Source of the DNA: Pseudofrankia coriaricola
GTDB lineage: Bacteria; Actinomycetota; Actinomycetes; Frankiales; Frankiaceae
Reading direction: 5' to 3'
DNA: 64,000 nt
Assembly: GCF_001854805.1 (NCBI RefSeq)
Contig: NZ_MBLO01000036.1
Span: 1 to 64,000, forward strand
This document shows, in pieces, positions 1 through 8,391 of the stretch (its first letter is position 1; each line of letters starts with the position of its first letter). A program made the position numbers and the translations under genes. Under the pieces are notes generated by a model. The model was not told the DNA's origin. It searched no databases and worked only from the letters and a program-made list of their open reading frames with translations.

Positions 1-1815
1 CTAGGAGGCCGCTGAACAACGCCGGTTTTGGGGTTGACGCTCGGCTGGGTGTGTCGGCCGGGCGCCCGGCTGGGTGTGGTTTCTGGCGTTCGAGGGCGTG
101 GGTGGGCGGCGCTGGGCGTGCCCGGGGTGGTGCGGGGCTGTGTCGAGGGCTTCCGCTGTGGTTTCCGGGGGTCAGCCCGCCGGGGTGAGGGCCCAGGTGC
201 CGGTCGGGGTACGCGTGAGGCCGAGTGTGAGTAGCCGGGTGAGGTTGACGGTTGCCATGCGTAGGTGGAGCCACTGGTCGCCCGCGGCCTGGCCGCGGTA
301 GCGCAGCCGGCGGTGGCGGCCGTGGCCGATGAACCAGGCGATCGAGCGTTCGACCATGGGCCGGTGCTGCCGGTAGGTCTCGCGCAGGGGCTGGTCGGTG
401 GCCCACTGCTCGCGGGCGGCGCGCAGGACGGTGTGGTGGGGGTGCAGTTCGAGGGCGCGTCCGGTCCTGTTGGTGGTGCAGCGGGCGCGTAGCGGGCAGC
501 CGCGACAGCCCGCGCCGAACGTGACGTGGCGTTTCGGGCTGATCTTCCTGGTCAGCCCGTTCGGGCAGGTGACCGTGCCGGTCTGCTCGTCGACGGTGAA
601 GTCGTCGAGGGTGAACCCGCCTTCCACCGCGGGGCGCAGCCCGACCGGCCTGCTGACCAGGGTGTGCCCGGCCTGGGCCAGGTCGGCCCGGGCCTGTCCG
701 GTTCCGTAGGCCGAGTCGCCGAGGATCTCCAGGTCGGTGGCCGGTTCGTCGGCGAGCAGGCCGACGGCGACGGCGGCTTCCTGGTTGTCCTCGCCGGTTG
801 CCTTCGTGAGCTTCCCGTCGGTGAACAGGCCGGTGTCCGGCTCGACGACGACGTGGCCCTTGTAGCCGTCCTGGCGGTGGCTGACGGTCTTGTGGACGTG
901 CCGCGCCTGCGGGTCGACGGTGGAGATCACCCGGTCCGGGGCGACCTTCCGCGCGATCCGCCACCGCCCGTCGGTCCCGTCGGAGCCCTCGGCCGGCTCG
1001 ACGTCCTGCCCGGCGACCAGCGCGAGCAGGCCCAACGCCCCGGTGGCCGTCTCGTCGAGGTCCCGCGCCTCGGCGAACGCGGCCAGCACGGCGCGCGCGT
1101 CGCTGACCAGCGCCGAGACCAGGCCATCGCGGGCCGCCGGGTCCTCCCAGTCGATCCGCGGCTTGCCCGCCTGCGCGTAGTCATGCGCCGTGCACCGCTC
1201 GGCGACGACCTCGCCGGCACCGGGGACCTGCCGGACGGCCCGGCGGATCGCCCCGACCAGCTGGGTGACCGTGTCCTGGGTCGCGACCGCGTCATCCAAC
1301 ACCATCGAGTCCACCGCCCGGCGGGTCTTCCCCGCCAGCACCCCGGTCTCGGCGACGATGCCCCGCACCGCCTCGAAGATCCGGTTCGGCCGATCCGACC
1401 GCGCCAGCCGCCCCCGCCAGTACGTCAACACCGTCGGGTGATAGCCCTCATGATCCAACGGCAGCCCGCAGGCGACCTTCCACCGCAGGTCACACCGCAG
1501 CGCCTCCATCGCCTCCCGATCGGAGAACGCGTGCAGGCTCTGCAACACCAGCACCGACGCGGCCACCTCACCCGGCACCGACGGCCGGCCCGTCACCGAC
1601 GGGAACAGATCCACGAACAGACCCTCGTCGAACATCACCCGACGGTGCTCCGCCAGCAGCCGGTACATACTGCCCGCCACCACCAGATGCCCGACCAGCG
1701 CATCGGCGTCCAGCAACTCCCGGTCCGACCGGCTCCTCCCCAACACCAACCAATGATCCCAAACATCATGATCAGCGCCGGGGAGGCGCGCCGACGTTAT
1801 TCAGCGGTCTCCTAG
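1..1815. mobile_element. IS1182-family insertion sequence
   Basis: The element is bounded by inverted repeats of about 25 bp, at 1-25 and 1791-1815, matching at 22 of 25 positions; both begin CTAGGAG reading inward. They flank a single transposase gene on the minus strand. The left repeat starts at the first base of the window, so the outer boundary and any target-site duplication on that side cannot be seen. The transposase is full length, so the element could be active. Confidence 0.85.
172..1749 (-). CDS. IS1182-family transposase
   Basis: A 525-residue DDE transposase that would cut and join the ends of its insertion sequence. The N-terminal region (residues about 45-115, VTGRPSVPGEVAASVLVLQS onward) is the DUF772-type DNA-binding domain typical of IS1182 transposases. 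Probable catalytic residues are D147 (AVDSMV), D345 (ILGDSAYGTG) and E467 (PMVERS). A cysteine cluster (CPNGLT, then CRGCPLRARC) lies between the last two, as is usual in the family. The start is a TTG at 1749; a GTG at 1746 is an alternative. No frameshift or internal stop is seen. Confidence 0.9.
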   Translation of the reverse strand: MVLGRSRSDRELLDADALVGHLVVAGSMYRLLAEHRRVMFDEGLFVDLFPSVTGRPSVPGEVAASVLVLQSLHAFSDREAMEALRCDLRWKVACGLPLDHEGYHPTVLTYWRGRLARSDRPNRIFEAVRGIVAETGVLAGKTRRAVDSMVLDDAVATQDTVTQLVGAIRRAVRQVPGAGEVVAERCTAHDYAQAGKPRIDWEDPAARDGLVSALVSDARAVLAAFAEARDLDETATGALGLLALVAGQDVEPAEGSDGTDGRWRIARKVAPDRVISTVDPQARHVHKTVSHRQDGYKGHVVVEPDTGLFTDGKLTKATGEDNQEAAVAVGLLADEPATDLEILGDSAYGTGQARADLAQAGHTLVSRPVGLRPAVEGGFTLDDFTVDEQTGTVTCPNGLTRKISPKRHVTFGAGCRGCPLRARCTTNRTGRALELHPHHTVLRAAREQWATDQPLRETYRQHRPMVERSIAWFIGHGRHRRLRYRGQAAGDQWLHLRMATVNLTRLLTLGLTRTPTGTWALTPAG

Positions 1816-1930
1816 AGGATGTCTGACACCCCACAGGTTGCGACACCCCAGAGCGGCCGAGGGATGTCGCTGCGTCGGCCTCACTCTCGGCCGTGTTTCG
1901 TCGGGGTTCCGTTCCGACGTCTGACTGCTC

Positions 1931-1967
1931 GCAGGCTTTCCGACCCCCGGGGGGTCGGAAAGCCTGC
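1931..1967. terminator. Perfect 18-bp inverted repeat with 1-nt centre
   Basis: The arms GCAGGCTTTCCGACCCCC (1931-1948) and its exact reverse complement (1950-1967) are separated by one base. There is no T tract on either side, so it is either a factor-assisted terminator or a DNA-level palindrome such as a protein-binding site or repeat element. Confidence 0.5.
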
Positions 1968-2033
1968 GTGTCTGTCGTGATCCGGTGCGGCCACCAGCCA
2001 CTGGGCACGACGCTTGGGTGGGCACGGCAGGCT

Positions 2034-2090
2034 GGCCAGCACGATCACCTCTGCCGGGAACCGGAACCCGGCGAACTCGGAAGCCAGAAC
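2034..2090 (-). pseudogene. IS6-like transposase N-terminal fragment
   Basis: In one minus-strand frame the sequence reads SEFAGFRFPAEVIVLA, closely resembling the conserved N-terminus of IS6-family transposases (F-x-F-P-x-E-V-I-x-L-A). The usual continuation (VRWYLRY-type helix-turn-helix) is absent and the frame breaks. This rests on one short motif, so it is a suggestion only. Confidence 0.35.
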
Positions 2091-2318
2091 CACGGGACGG
2101 ACAGGACGACCCACCAGTCGATCATTCCTGAGCGGCTGGCCCGACCGCTGCGCCCCACCAACGCAACAGAGCCCTCGGTGGGCGTCGTATCGGGCCGGCA
2201 AAAAGTCTTGCTCTCCGCGCCCGCGGCGGTGTCCACCGGCGTGCAGCCGATCATGGAGCGGCCGCACGCCCCCGAGTCCCTCGACCTCGACCGCGGCGAC
2301 ACCCGCCCCCCTCCGCGT

Positions 2319-2960
2319 CTAGGCCGTTTCGCCGAGCAGCGCCCGGGCGAGCAGCGTGGCCGTGGTGCTCCGCCAGCGTTCCGGCGACCAGCCGAGGGTG
2401 CCCGTGGCGACGATGTAGTTCTCGGCGCTGGTGATCAGGAAGGCGAGATCGGCGGCGTCCTCGACGGTGAGCCCCGGGCGGAGCGCCGCGCGGTCGGCGA
2501 GCAGGCCGGCGAGAGCGCGGAACGCGGCGCGGCGCTGGCCCTCGTTCACGTCCCACTGCGCCGCGAGGTCGGGATCGGCGCCGACGGTGCCGCGGACGAC
2601 GGCGAGCAGCGGCGCCACCCGCCCCATGATCTCGCGGCCGCCGTTCGTCCAGAGCTCGATCACCCGGACCGGGTCGGGCTCGGCGGCCAGCTCCTCGAGC
2701 CACGGCCGGTCGAGGAGCGCGACCGGCTCGTCGTCGCCGACGGCGGCCACATCGAGCGCTTCCTTGAGCAGCGTCGCCTTGTTCCCGAAGTGGAAGTAGA
2801 CGGTCTGCACGGCGACGCCCGCGCGCGCCCCGACCTGGTCGAGCGTCGTCGTGCCGTAGCCCTGGTCGAGGAACAGGTCCGCCGCCGCGGCGACGATCCG
2901 CCGCCTGGTCAGCCTGGTCTTCTCGGCCCGACTCGGCCTGTCGTTGACGGGACCACTCAC
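2319..2960 (-). CDS. TetR family transcriptional regulator
   Basis: A 213-residue regulator. The helix-turn-helix occupies residues about 15-65 (RRRIVAAAADLFLDQGYGTT, then VGARAGVAVQTVYFHFGNKA), and the remainder is the helical ligand-binding and dimerisation domain. It starts with GTG at 2960 and is divergent from the VOC protein starting at 3017. The 56-bp gap holds two palindromes (2964-2979 and 2987-3002), the natural operator for self-repression and control of the VOC, hydrolase and glycosyltransferase genes. The ligand is unknown. Confidence 0.9.
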   Translation of the reverse strand: MSGPVNDRPSRAEKTRLTRRRIVAAAADLFLDQGYGTTTLDQVGARAGVAVQTVYFHFGNKATLLKEALDVAAVGDDEPVALLDRPWLEELAAEPDPVRVIELWTNGGREIMGRVAPLLAVVRGTVGADPDLAAQWDVNEGQRRAAFRALAGLLADRAALRPGLTVEDAADLAFLITSAENYIVATGTLGWSPERWRSTTATLLARALLGETA

Positions 2961-2963
2961 TCG

Positions 2964-3002
2964 CTAGAGATTACTCTAGTGAATTGCTAGAGTCGACTCT
3001 AG
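2964..3002. promoter_or_regulatory. Paired TetR operators
   Basis: Two copies of a CTAGAG...CTCTAG palindrome: an imperfect one at 2964-2979 (CTAGAGATTACTCTAG) and a perfect 16-bp one at 2987-3002 (CTAGAGTCGACTCTAG). Their centres are 23 bp apart, about two helical turns, in the divergent promoter between the TetR gene and the VOC gene. That position and symmetry are what a TetR dimer pair would use. Confidence 0.7.
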
Positions 3003-3016
3003 TCAAAGGAGGGGCC

Positions 3017-3400
3017 ATGCCCGACCTAGCACCGATCCACCACGTGAAGATCCCGGTCAGCGACGTCCGCGCCAGCAGCGAGTGGTACCTGCGGGTGCTC
3101 GGACTGGAGGTGGCGATCGAGTTCACCGAGGACGGCGAGCTCCGTGGCGTCGCCCTGGGGGCTCCAGACGGCACCACCCAGATCGCGCTCCGGCACGACC
3201 CCGAGCGCGCCGCCGCCCTCGCCGGCTTCGACCTCGTCGCGCTCGGCGTCCCGACCCGGGACGGCGTCCAGGCCTGGGCCGACCACCTGGCCGCCATCGA
3301 CCAGGAGCACGGCGGCCTCGTCACCGGCCACCACGGCGGCACCGTCCTCGTCGGCCTCCACGACCCCGACGGCATAGAAATCCGTCTCTACGCCAACTGA
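3017..3400 (+). CDS. VOC (glyoxalase/dioxygenase-fold) family protein
   Basis: A 127-residue single-module vicinal-oxygen-chelate protein. It begins IHHVKIPVSDVRASSEWYL, the classic first beta strand and helix with the metal-ligand histidine, and ends GLHDPDGIEIRLYAN, with the usual D-P-D-G and E near the C-terminus. The ATG at 3017 is chosen because AAAGGAGG lies 5 bp upstream at 3005-3012. The substrate cannot be told; members include glyoxalases, antibiotic-binding proteins and ring-cleaving dioxygenases. It is probably controlled by the adjacent TetR and co-transcribed with the hydrolase that follows 29 bp later. Confidence 0.9.
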   Translation: MPDLAPIHHVKIPVSDVRASSEWYLRVLGLEVAIEFTEDGELRGVALGAPDGTTQIALRHDPERAAALAGFDLVALGVPTRDGVQAWADHLAAIDQEHGGLVTGHHGGTVLVGLHDPDGIEIRLYAN

Positions 3401-3429
3401 CCGATCACAGACCGAGAAGGAGAATCTCC

Positions 3430-4224
3430 ATGCGACACACCGACTCCGGCGGCGACGGCGAGCCGCTCGTCCTGATCCACGCAGCAGTCTTCGCCGACTG
3501 GTTCGTCCCGTTCGAGCGCGAGCCGGCCGTCGCCGGCCTGCGCCGGATCCGCGTCACCCGCACCGGGTACTCGGACCCCGCACCCGCCGAGCCGCTGTCG
3601 GTGGCCGACCACGCCGCCGAGTGCGCGGATCTGTTGCGCCGCCTCGGGACCCGGCGGGCCCGGGTGCTCGCGCACTCCTCCGGCTGCGTGGTCGCGCTGC
3701 AGCTGGCGCTCGACCACCCGGAGCTGGTCAGCGAGCTCGTCCTGGTCGAGCCGCCGCTGATCGACCCGCTCCTGCCGCCGCGGGACCGGGCGACGGTCGC
3801 CGCCGCGATCGGCCCTGCCCTGGGCGCGGCGATGGGCGCCGCCGCCCAGGGCGACCTGCGCACCGCCTTCGACACCTTCCTGGCGGCGGTGTGCGGACCG
3901 GAGCACCGGTCCGTGATCGAGTCCGCCCTCGGCCGAGCCGGCCTGGAACGCGCCGAACGCGACTGCGGCTACTGCTTCGCCGGCGAGGTGCCCGCGCTCG
4001 CCGCGTGGCACTTCGACGAGGAGCTGGCGCGCCGGATCGAGCAGCCGGTCCATCTCGTCGCCGGCGGCGAGAGCCCACCCTTCACCCATCGCCTCATCGA
4101 CCACCTCGCCACGATGTTGCCCGACACCCGCACCACCGTCGTCCCCGGCGAGAACCACCTGCTCCCCCTTCGCGCCCCTGCCGCCCTCGCCACCCTCCTC
4201 CCCACCCCGACCCCTGCCCCCTAA
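3430..4224 (+). CDS. Alpha/beta hydrolase
   Basis: A 264-residue alpha/beta-hydrolase-fold protein. The nucleophile elbow is AHSSGCVVA (serine at about residue 80, H-S-S-G rather than the usual G-x-S-x-G). The acid probably lies near VAGGESPPF, and the C-terminal catalytic histidine is in VVPGENHLLPL. The start at 3430 follows GAGAAGGAGA. It lies 29 bp after the VOC gene in the same orientation. The substrate is unknown; an esterase or a C-C or lactone hydrolase would fit. The first 1-2 bases of the elbow differ from consensus but the fold pattern is clear. Confidence 0.85.
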   Translation: MRHTDSGGDGEPLVLIHAAVFADWFVPFEREPAVAGLRRIRVTRTGYSDPAPAEPLSVADHAAECADLLRRLGTRRARVLAHSSGCVVALQLALDHPELVSELVLVEPPLIDPLLPPRDRATVAAAIGPALGAAMGAAAQGDLRTAFDTFLAAVCGPEHRSVIESALGRAGLERAERDCGYCFAGEVPALAAWHFDEELARRIEQPVHLVAGGESPPFTHRLIDHLATMLPDTRTTVVPGENHLLPLRAPAALATLLPTPTPAP

Positions 4225-4452
4225 CCGCTCCGACCGTGCGGCGCGCGTTCCCTCGACTCAGATCTGGTGCGCCGTCCCTCCCGTGCTGCTCTCGCCGCGG
4301 GAGGGACAGCGCACCACCCGACGCGTCGACCAGAACCAGGACCGTGAACACGCGATGCCCGCGCGGCCGTGACCAGCACCACCGCACCCACCACCGCACC
4401 CACCGCCGCGCCGCCCGGCCGCCGCTGTCGCCCTGCCTGAGGAGAACCCGCC

Positions 4453-5805
4453 ATGGCCCGATTCCTGTTCGCCACGGTTCCCGCCGTCGGCCACACCCTG
4501 CCCGCACTACCCATCGCCCGCGCCCTGATCGAACGCGGCCACACCGTGCGCTGGTACACCGGCGTCGCCTTCGCCGACAAGATCACCGCTGTCGGTGCGA
4601 GTTTCCACCCGATCACCGATCCCGGCTTCGACTACAGCCTGGACGGGCTCGACCAGCGCTACCCGCGGCGCCGGGAGCTGTCCGGGCTGAAGAAGCTGCA
4701 GTTCGACATGGTGCAGGGGTTCTCGAGACCGGTGCCGAGCCAGGTTCGGGACCTGCGGGCACTGTTGCGGGAGGAGCCGGCTGATGCCGTGATCGCCGAC
4801 ACCGGGTTCATCGGCGGGGTGTTCCTGCGGGAGCTGGGCGGACCGCCGCTGGCCGGGTTCGGCGTGAGCGTGCTGCCCTTCACCAACAGGGACCTCGCGC
4901 CCCTCGGCATGGGTCTGGCGCCGGCCCGCGGCCCGCTCGGCCGGCTGCGCAACCGGGCGCTGGCCAGCTCCATCCGACGGCTGCTGCTTCGCCCGGTAAC
5001 CGCCGAGCTCAACCGGACCCGGCGGATGCTCGGCCTGCCCGCGTCGTCCGCCGCGATCTTCGACTATCCGCTGGCCACCCAGCTCTACCTGCAGTTCAGC
5101 GCGCCAAGCTTCGAGTACGCCGTCCCCGACGTGCCCAGCCAGGTCGCCTTCGTCGGACCACCGCGGCAGCCGGTCGACCCCGGCTGGCAGCCGCCGGCCT
5201 GGTGGCCCGAGCTGTCAGGGCGGCGGGTCGTGCTCGTCAACCAGGGGACGGTCGCGACCGACGCCGACCAGCTGATCCGGCCCGCGCTGGCCGGGCTCGC
5301 GGGCGAGGACGTGCTCGTCGTCGCGGCCACCGGAGACGGCGACCCGGCGGGGCTAGCGCCGCTGCCGGCGAATGCACGGGTGGAGCGGTTCATACCGTTC
5401 GACAGGCTGCTGCCGCACGTCGACGTGTTCGTCACCAACGGCGGCTACGGCGGTGTGCAGCTCGCGCTCTCGCACGGCGTCCCGATCGTCGGCGCAGGCA
5501 AGACCGAGGACAAGATCGAGGTCAACGCGCGGGTGGCCGCGGCCGGTGTCGGGGTGAACCTGCGCACACAGACCCCGGAGCTGGGCCAGATCCGCGCGGC
5601 CGTCGCGGCGGTACTCGCCGACTCCCGGTACGCCACCGCCGCGCGCCGGATGCAGGCCGAGATCACGAAGGCGGGACGCGAGATCCGCGCGGCCGAGCTG
5701 CTCGAACAGCTCGCCGGAGGGCCGGCGCTGGAGCGGCCCTGGACGGCCCAGGCCGGTGCCGAGGGCGAAGGCGGCCTGCACCACCGAGTAGGTGCCGCCG
5801 GCTGA
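4453..5805 (+). CDS. MGT/UGT-type glycosyltransferase (GT1)
   Basis: A 450-residue glycosyltransferase of the macrolide/UGT class, which transfers a sugar from an NDP-sugar to a small acceptor. The N-terminal domain starts MARFLFATVPAVGHTLPALP, the acceptor-side Rossmann fold with the conserved G-H-x-x-P. The C-terminal donor-binding signature is FVTNGGYGGVQLALSHGVPI followed by KTEDKIEVNARVAAAG. TGAGGAGA lies upstream of the ATG. It is 228 bp after the hydrolase in the same orientation and could be part of the same TetR-controlled group, perhaps inactivating a toxic natural product. Confidence 0.9.
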   Translation: MARFLFATVPAVGHTLPALPIARALIERGHTVRWYTGVAFADKITAVGASFHPITDPGFDYSLDGLDQRYPRRRELSGLKKLQFDMVQGFSRPVPSQVRDLRALLREEPADAVIADTGFIGGVFLRELGGPPLAGFGVSVLPFTNRDLAPLGMGLAPARGPLGRLRNRALASSIRRLLLRPVTAELNRTRRMLGLPASSAAIFDYPLATQLYLQFSAPSFEYAVPDVPSQVAFVGPPRQPVDPGWQPPAWWPELSGRRVVLVNQGTVATDADQLIRPALAGLAGEDVLVVAATGDGDPAGLAPLPANARVERFIPFDRLLPHVDVFVTNGGYGGVQLALSHGVPIVGAGKTEDKIEVNARVAAAGVGVNLRTQTPELGQIRAAVAAVLADSRYATAARRMQAEITKAGREIRAAELLEQLAGGPALERPWTAQAGAEGEGGLHHRVGAAG

Positions 5806-6392
5806 GCGTCGCTCGGCAGGCATCCCCCTCCTCCGGCAGCGGTTCCTCGACCGGCCTTGGGCCCGGGGCTACCCGGCGGGTCGAGGCGCGATGCCTGAGG
5901 CTCGGCGGTCATGCCGCCTTCGCGGCCCTGCGGGCGCGGCGGGTGGCCCGGGCAGAGCGGACCAGGTAGGCCGGCGTCGGCGGTACCCAACCCAGCTGGG
6001 CGGCGGTGCCCAGGTCATCGGCCGGCCAGGGGCCGCGCTATGTCGTCTCTGGGCGGAACGGTCGTGACCACTCGGCGAATCGCGGCGTCGCGGTCAAGCG
6101 ACGCGATGATCTCGGTGTACTGCTTCTGGAGCGCGGCCAGCAAGTCGAGGTTCGCTGAGGGCGGATGCGTCTTTCCGTTGCTGAGCACGCCCGACCTCCG
6201 TCCGGTTCCGAGCACCTCCGAGTTCGGACGCCCAGCAAGGCCGACCTACCGCAGGACAGCCCCGAGTGAGCTGCACCGCGGCCGGGAAGGCGGCCGTCGG
6301 TAGCACCCGAAAAGTAGAGCGCCAACGCATTCCACGAAGAACGAGTCCCGGCTGGCCGACTCGGGGTGGTGCCAGGTGGGTAGGCAGCGGAT
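5806..6392. other. Intergenic region without a clear gene
   Basis: No supported gene. A minus-strand frame at 6015-6215 contains a protein-like stretch (LDLLAALQKQYTEIIASLDR) that may be the tail of a lost gene, but it has no start signal and no family I recognise. Confidence 0.4.
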
Positions 6393-7115
6393 GTGGTGGT
6401 GCTGGAGGTCGCCGAGGAACTGCGGCCGCTGCTGTACGGGTCCTGGCGACGGGCGCGGAAAGGCGGTCTGGTCGGCGGGCTGTCTCCGGATCCGGACGCC
6501 ACGCTGGGGCACGTCGTGCAGTCGATCGGGGTACCGCTGACCGAGGTCGGAGCGCTGCGGCGGGCCGATGGTGCGGTCCTCGGCCAGTCCAGCCGGCCCG
6601 GGCCGGACGAGATCGTGCGGGTCGAGCCGCCGACGCGTCCCCAGCCGCTGGCCGAGCCACGGTTCGTCCTCGACGTACACCTGGGCGCGTTGGCCCGTCG
6701 GCTGCGGCTACTCGGCCTGGACGTGGCCTACCGTAACGACGCCGCCGATGACGAACTCGTCGCCCAGGCGATCCGAGAACGCCGGGTGCTGCTGACGCGG
6801 GACCGGGGCCTGCTGTTCCGGCGAAGCCTGCCGCGCGGCGCGTATGTCCGCGGCGACCGGCCCGACGACCAGGTACACGATGTCCTTGACCGATTCGCGC
6901 CGCCACTGGCGCCACTCACCCGCTGCGTCTCCTGCGGAGACGAACTGCGGTCAGTGCCGAGGGAAGCCGTCCTCGACAAGGTCGAGCCCGGCACCCGCCG
7001 CACCGCGGCCCACTTCACCCGCTGCGTCGCCTGCGGCCAGATCTACTGGCGCGGCGCCCACGCCCACCGCCTCGACGCGCTCATCGCCACGGCCAGCACG
7101 GGTCGACACCGGTAG
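6393..7115 (+). CDS. Mut7-C RNase-domain protein with ThiS-like N-terminus
   Basis: A 240-residue protein of the Mut7-C family. Residues about 1-85 form a ubiquitin/MoaD-like domain (Mut7-C_ubi). Residues about 90-165 are the PIN-like RNase domain, beginning RFVLDVHLGALARRLRLLG with the conserved aspartate and continuing RRVLLTRDRGLL. The C-terminal part has two CxxC knuckles (CVSCGDEL and CVACGQIYWRG) forming a zinc ribbon. The family is inferred to act on RNA, but a specific substrate is not established. The GTG start at 6393 is in a GTG-GTG-GTG run, so the exact start is uncertain by a few codons. Confidence 0.88.
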   Translation: MVVLEVAEELRPLLYGSWRRARKGGLVGGLSPDPDATLGHVVQSIGVPLTEVGALRRADGAVLGQSSRPGPDEIVRVEPPTRPQPLAEPRFVLDVHLGALARRLRLLGLDVAYRNDAADDELVAQAIRERRVLLTRDRGLLFRRSLPRGAYVRGDRPDDQVHDVLDRFAPPLAPLTRCVSCGDELRSVPREAVLDKVEPGTRRTAAHFTRCVACGQIYWRGAHAHRLDALIATASTGRHR

Positions 7116-7317
7116 CCGATACCGGGCGCTCGCGCGCGTCGCGCCCCCGGAAACCCCAGCCCACCGCTGGATGACCAGCTTGGTCAGGCTGCCGCGCCCA
7201 AGGCGCCGGTCTGGCACCGTGGGCTTACCGGGCTGCGGCGAGGGTGGGCAGCGGCCCGCGAGCCAGGTACGTCACGCTGTCAGGCACACCGCGTCGCGCC
7301 GTAGCGCCGTGCCTGTG

Positions 7318-8349
7318 TCAGAGGTTCCACACCCGGGCGGCCTTGCCCGCCACCATCAGTTCTCGCTCGTGCGCGGGGACGCCGGCCATTTGCTCCTCGA
7401 CAATCTCGCGGGACCGCGGCCAGCTCGTGACCGGGTGGGGGTAGTCCGTCGACCATAGGATGTTCTCAACCCCGAGGCGGTGGCGCAGCAGGTGGACCGC
7501 GTCCGCCTCCTCGATGAACGTCAGGCTGACCTGTCGGTGGAAGTACTCGCTCGGCAGCCCGTTGATGGCGGGGAAGTCGTAACCCTGCCGCTTGACCATG
7601 TTGTCCACGGCCGACAGCCACCAGGCGACCCAGCCGAGGCCGGGCTCGACGAACACCACGCGCAGGCCGGGGTGTCGCTCGAGGACACCACCCATGATCC
7701 ACATCCCGAGCGCCTCGGAGGCGGACAGGGCGGCGAGCGGCACCATCACGCCCTTCTGCGGCGTCGGGTCGCGCCGGACCAGGTCGTCCAGGTTCGTGTT
7801 GAGGCCGGTGTGGCAGCACACGGGCAGGCCGGTGTCCTCGATCGCGCGGAACAGCGGCGCGTACCGGTCGTCGGGGTATTCCGGCAGACCGAACTCGTTG
7901 GGGAACACCGGCAGCTGCAGCGACTTCGCGCCGAGCACGGCGACGCGACGCACCTCGGCGACGGCGGCCTCGATGTCGTGGATGGGGATCTGGTAGGAGA
8001 TCACCAGCCGTTTCGGGTCCGCGCTGGCGTAGTCGCGCAGCACCTCGTTGAACGCGTAGGTCGCCTCGGCCGCGCCCTCCTTCAGGTCCCCGATGTAGCG
8101 GAAGGCGCTGACCTCGGAGTAGACGACCTCCGCGTCGACACCGTCGGTGTCCATGTCGGCCAGGCGGGCGGCGCCGTCGCCGTAGCCGGGACGGGTGAAC
8201 ACCGCGTTCTTTCCGCCGACCGCGCCGTCCGTGTAATGGCGGGCCGGCTCTACGCTCTTGTCGATGTTGAAATATTTCGGGCCTGTCGGAGCAGTTACTC
8301 GGCGAGCGATGAAAGGGAGAACCGAAAGCTTCGGGACGGCGAACATCAT
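7318..8349 (-). CDS. Amidohydrolase family 2 protein, short at the N-terminus
   Basis: A 343-residue TIM-barrel metal hydrolase or decarboxylase of the amidohydrolase_2 (ACMSD-like) class. Visible landmarks are ARLADMDTDGVDAEVVYSEV, the histidine in LPVCCHTGLN and the late aspartate in NILWSTDYPHPVTSWP. The N-terminal metal motif (D-x-H-x-H or D-x-D-x-H, normally within the first 15 residues) is missing: the protein starts MMFAVPKLSVLPF. A purine-rich GGGGTAAGG precedes the ATG, so it may still be translated. The truncation faces the primase-helicase island 42 bp away. A complete relative lies at 56551-57786. Confidence 0.8.
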   Translation of the reverse strand: MMFAVPKLSVLPFIARRVTAPTGPKYFNIDKSVEPARHYTDGAVGGKNAVFTRPGYGDGAARLADMDTDGVDAEVVYSEVSAFRYIGDLKEGAAEATYAFNEVLRDYASADPKRLVISYQIPIHDIEAAVAEVRRVAVLGAKSLQLPVFPNEFGLPEYPDDRYAPLFRAIEDTGLPVCCHTGLNTNLDDLVRRDPTPQKGVMVPLAALSASEALGMWIMGGVLERHPGLRVVFVEPGLGWVAWWLSAVDNMVKRQGYDFPAINGLPSEYFHRQVSLTFIEEADAVHLLRHRLGVENILWSTDYPHPVTSWPRSREIVEEQMAGVPAHERELMVAGKAARVWNL

Positions 8350-8370
8350 GCCTTACCCCGGTGAGGCAAT

Positions 8371-8389
8371 GATCGTTCCAAGGACGATC
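8371..8389. terminator. Small hairpin after the primase-helicase gene
   Basis: GATCGT (8371-8376) and ACGATC (8384-8389) form a 6-bp stem with a 7-nt loop just beyond the stop codon at 8392 on the minus strand. A weak terminator candidate. Confidence 0.3.
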
Positions 8390-8391
8390 AA

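Larger units (their letters stand above)
1816..2318. other. Non-coding remnant between IS1182 and TetR
   Basis: This 500-bp stretch has no intact gene. It contains a perfect long hairpin (1931-1967) and a short stretch resembling an IS6-family transposase N-terminus (about 2034-2090, minus strand). It looks like a graveyard of mobile DNA next to the intact insertion sequence. Confidence 0.5.

Noticed and set aside
526-1815. 429-residue plus-strand ORF across the transposase
   Set aside because: Antisense shadow of the IS1182 transposase; composition is Arg/Pro/Gln-rich with no domain.
1893-2990. 365-residue plus-strand ORF over the TetR gene
   Set aside because: Shadow of the TetR gene; runs through operators and the palindrome with no start signal.
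6015-6215. 66-residue minus-strand ORF with a helical stretch
   Set aside because: Possible gene tail, but no start signal and no recognisable family.
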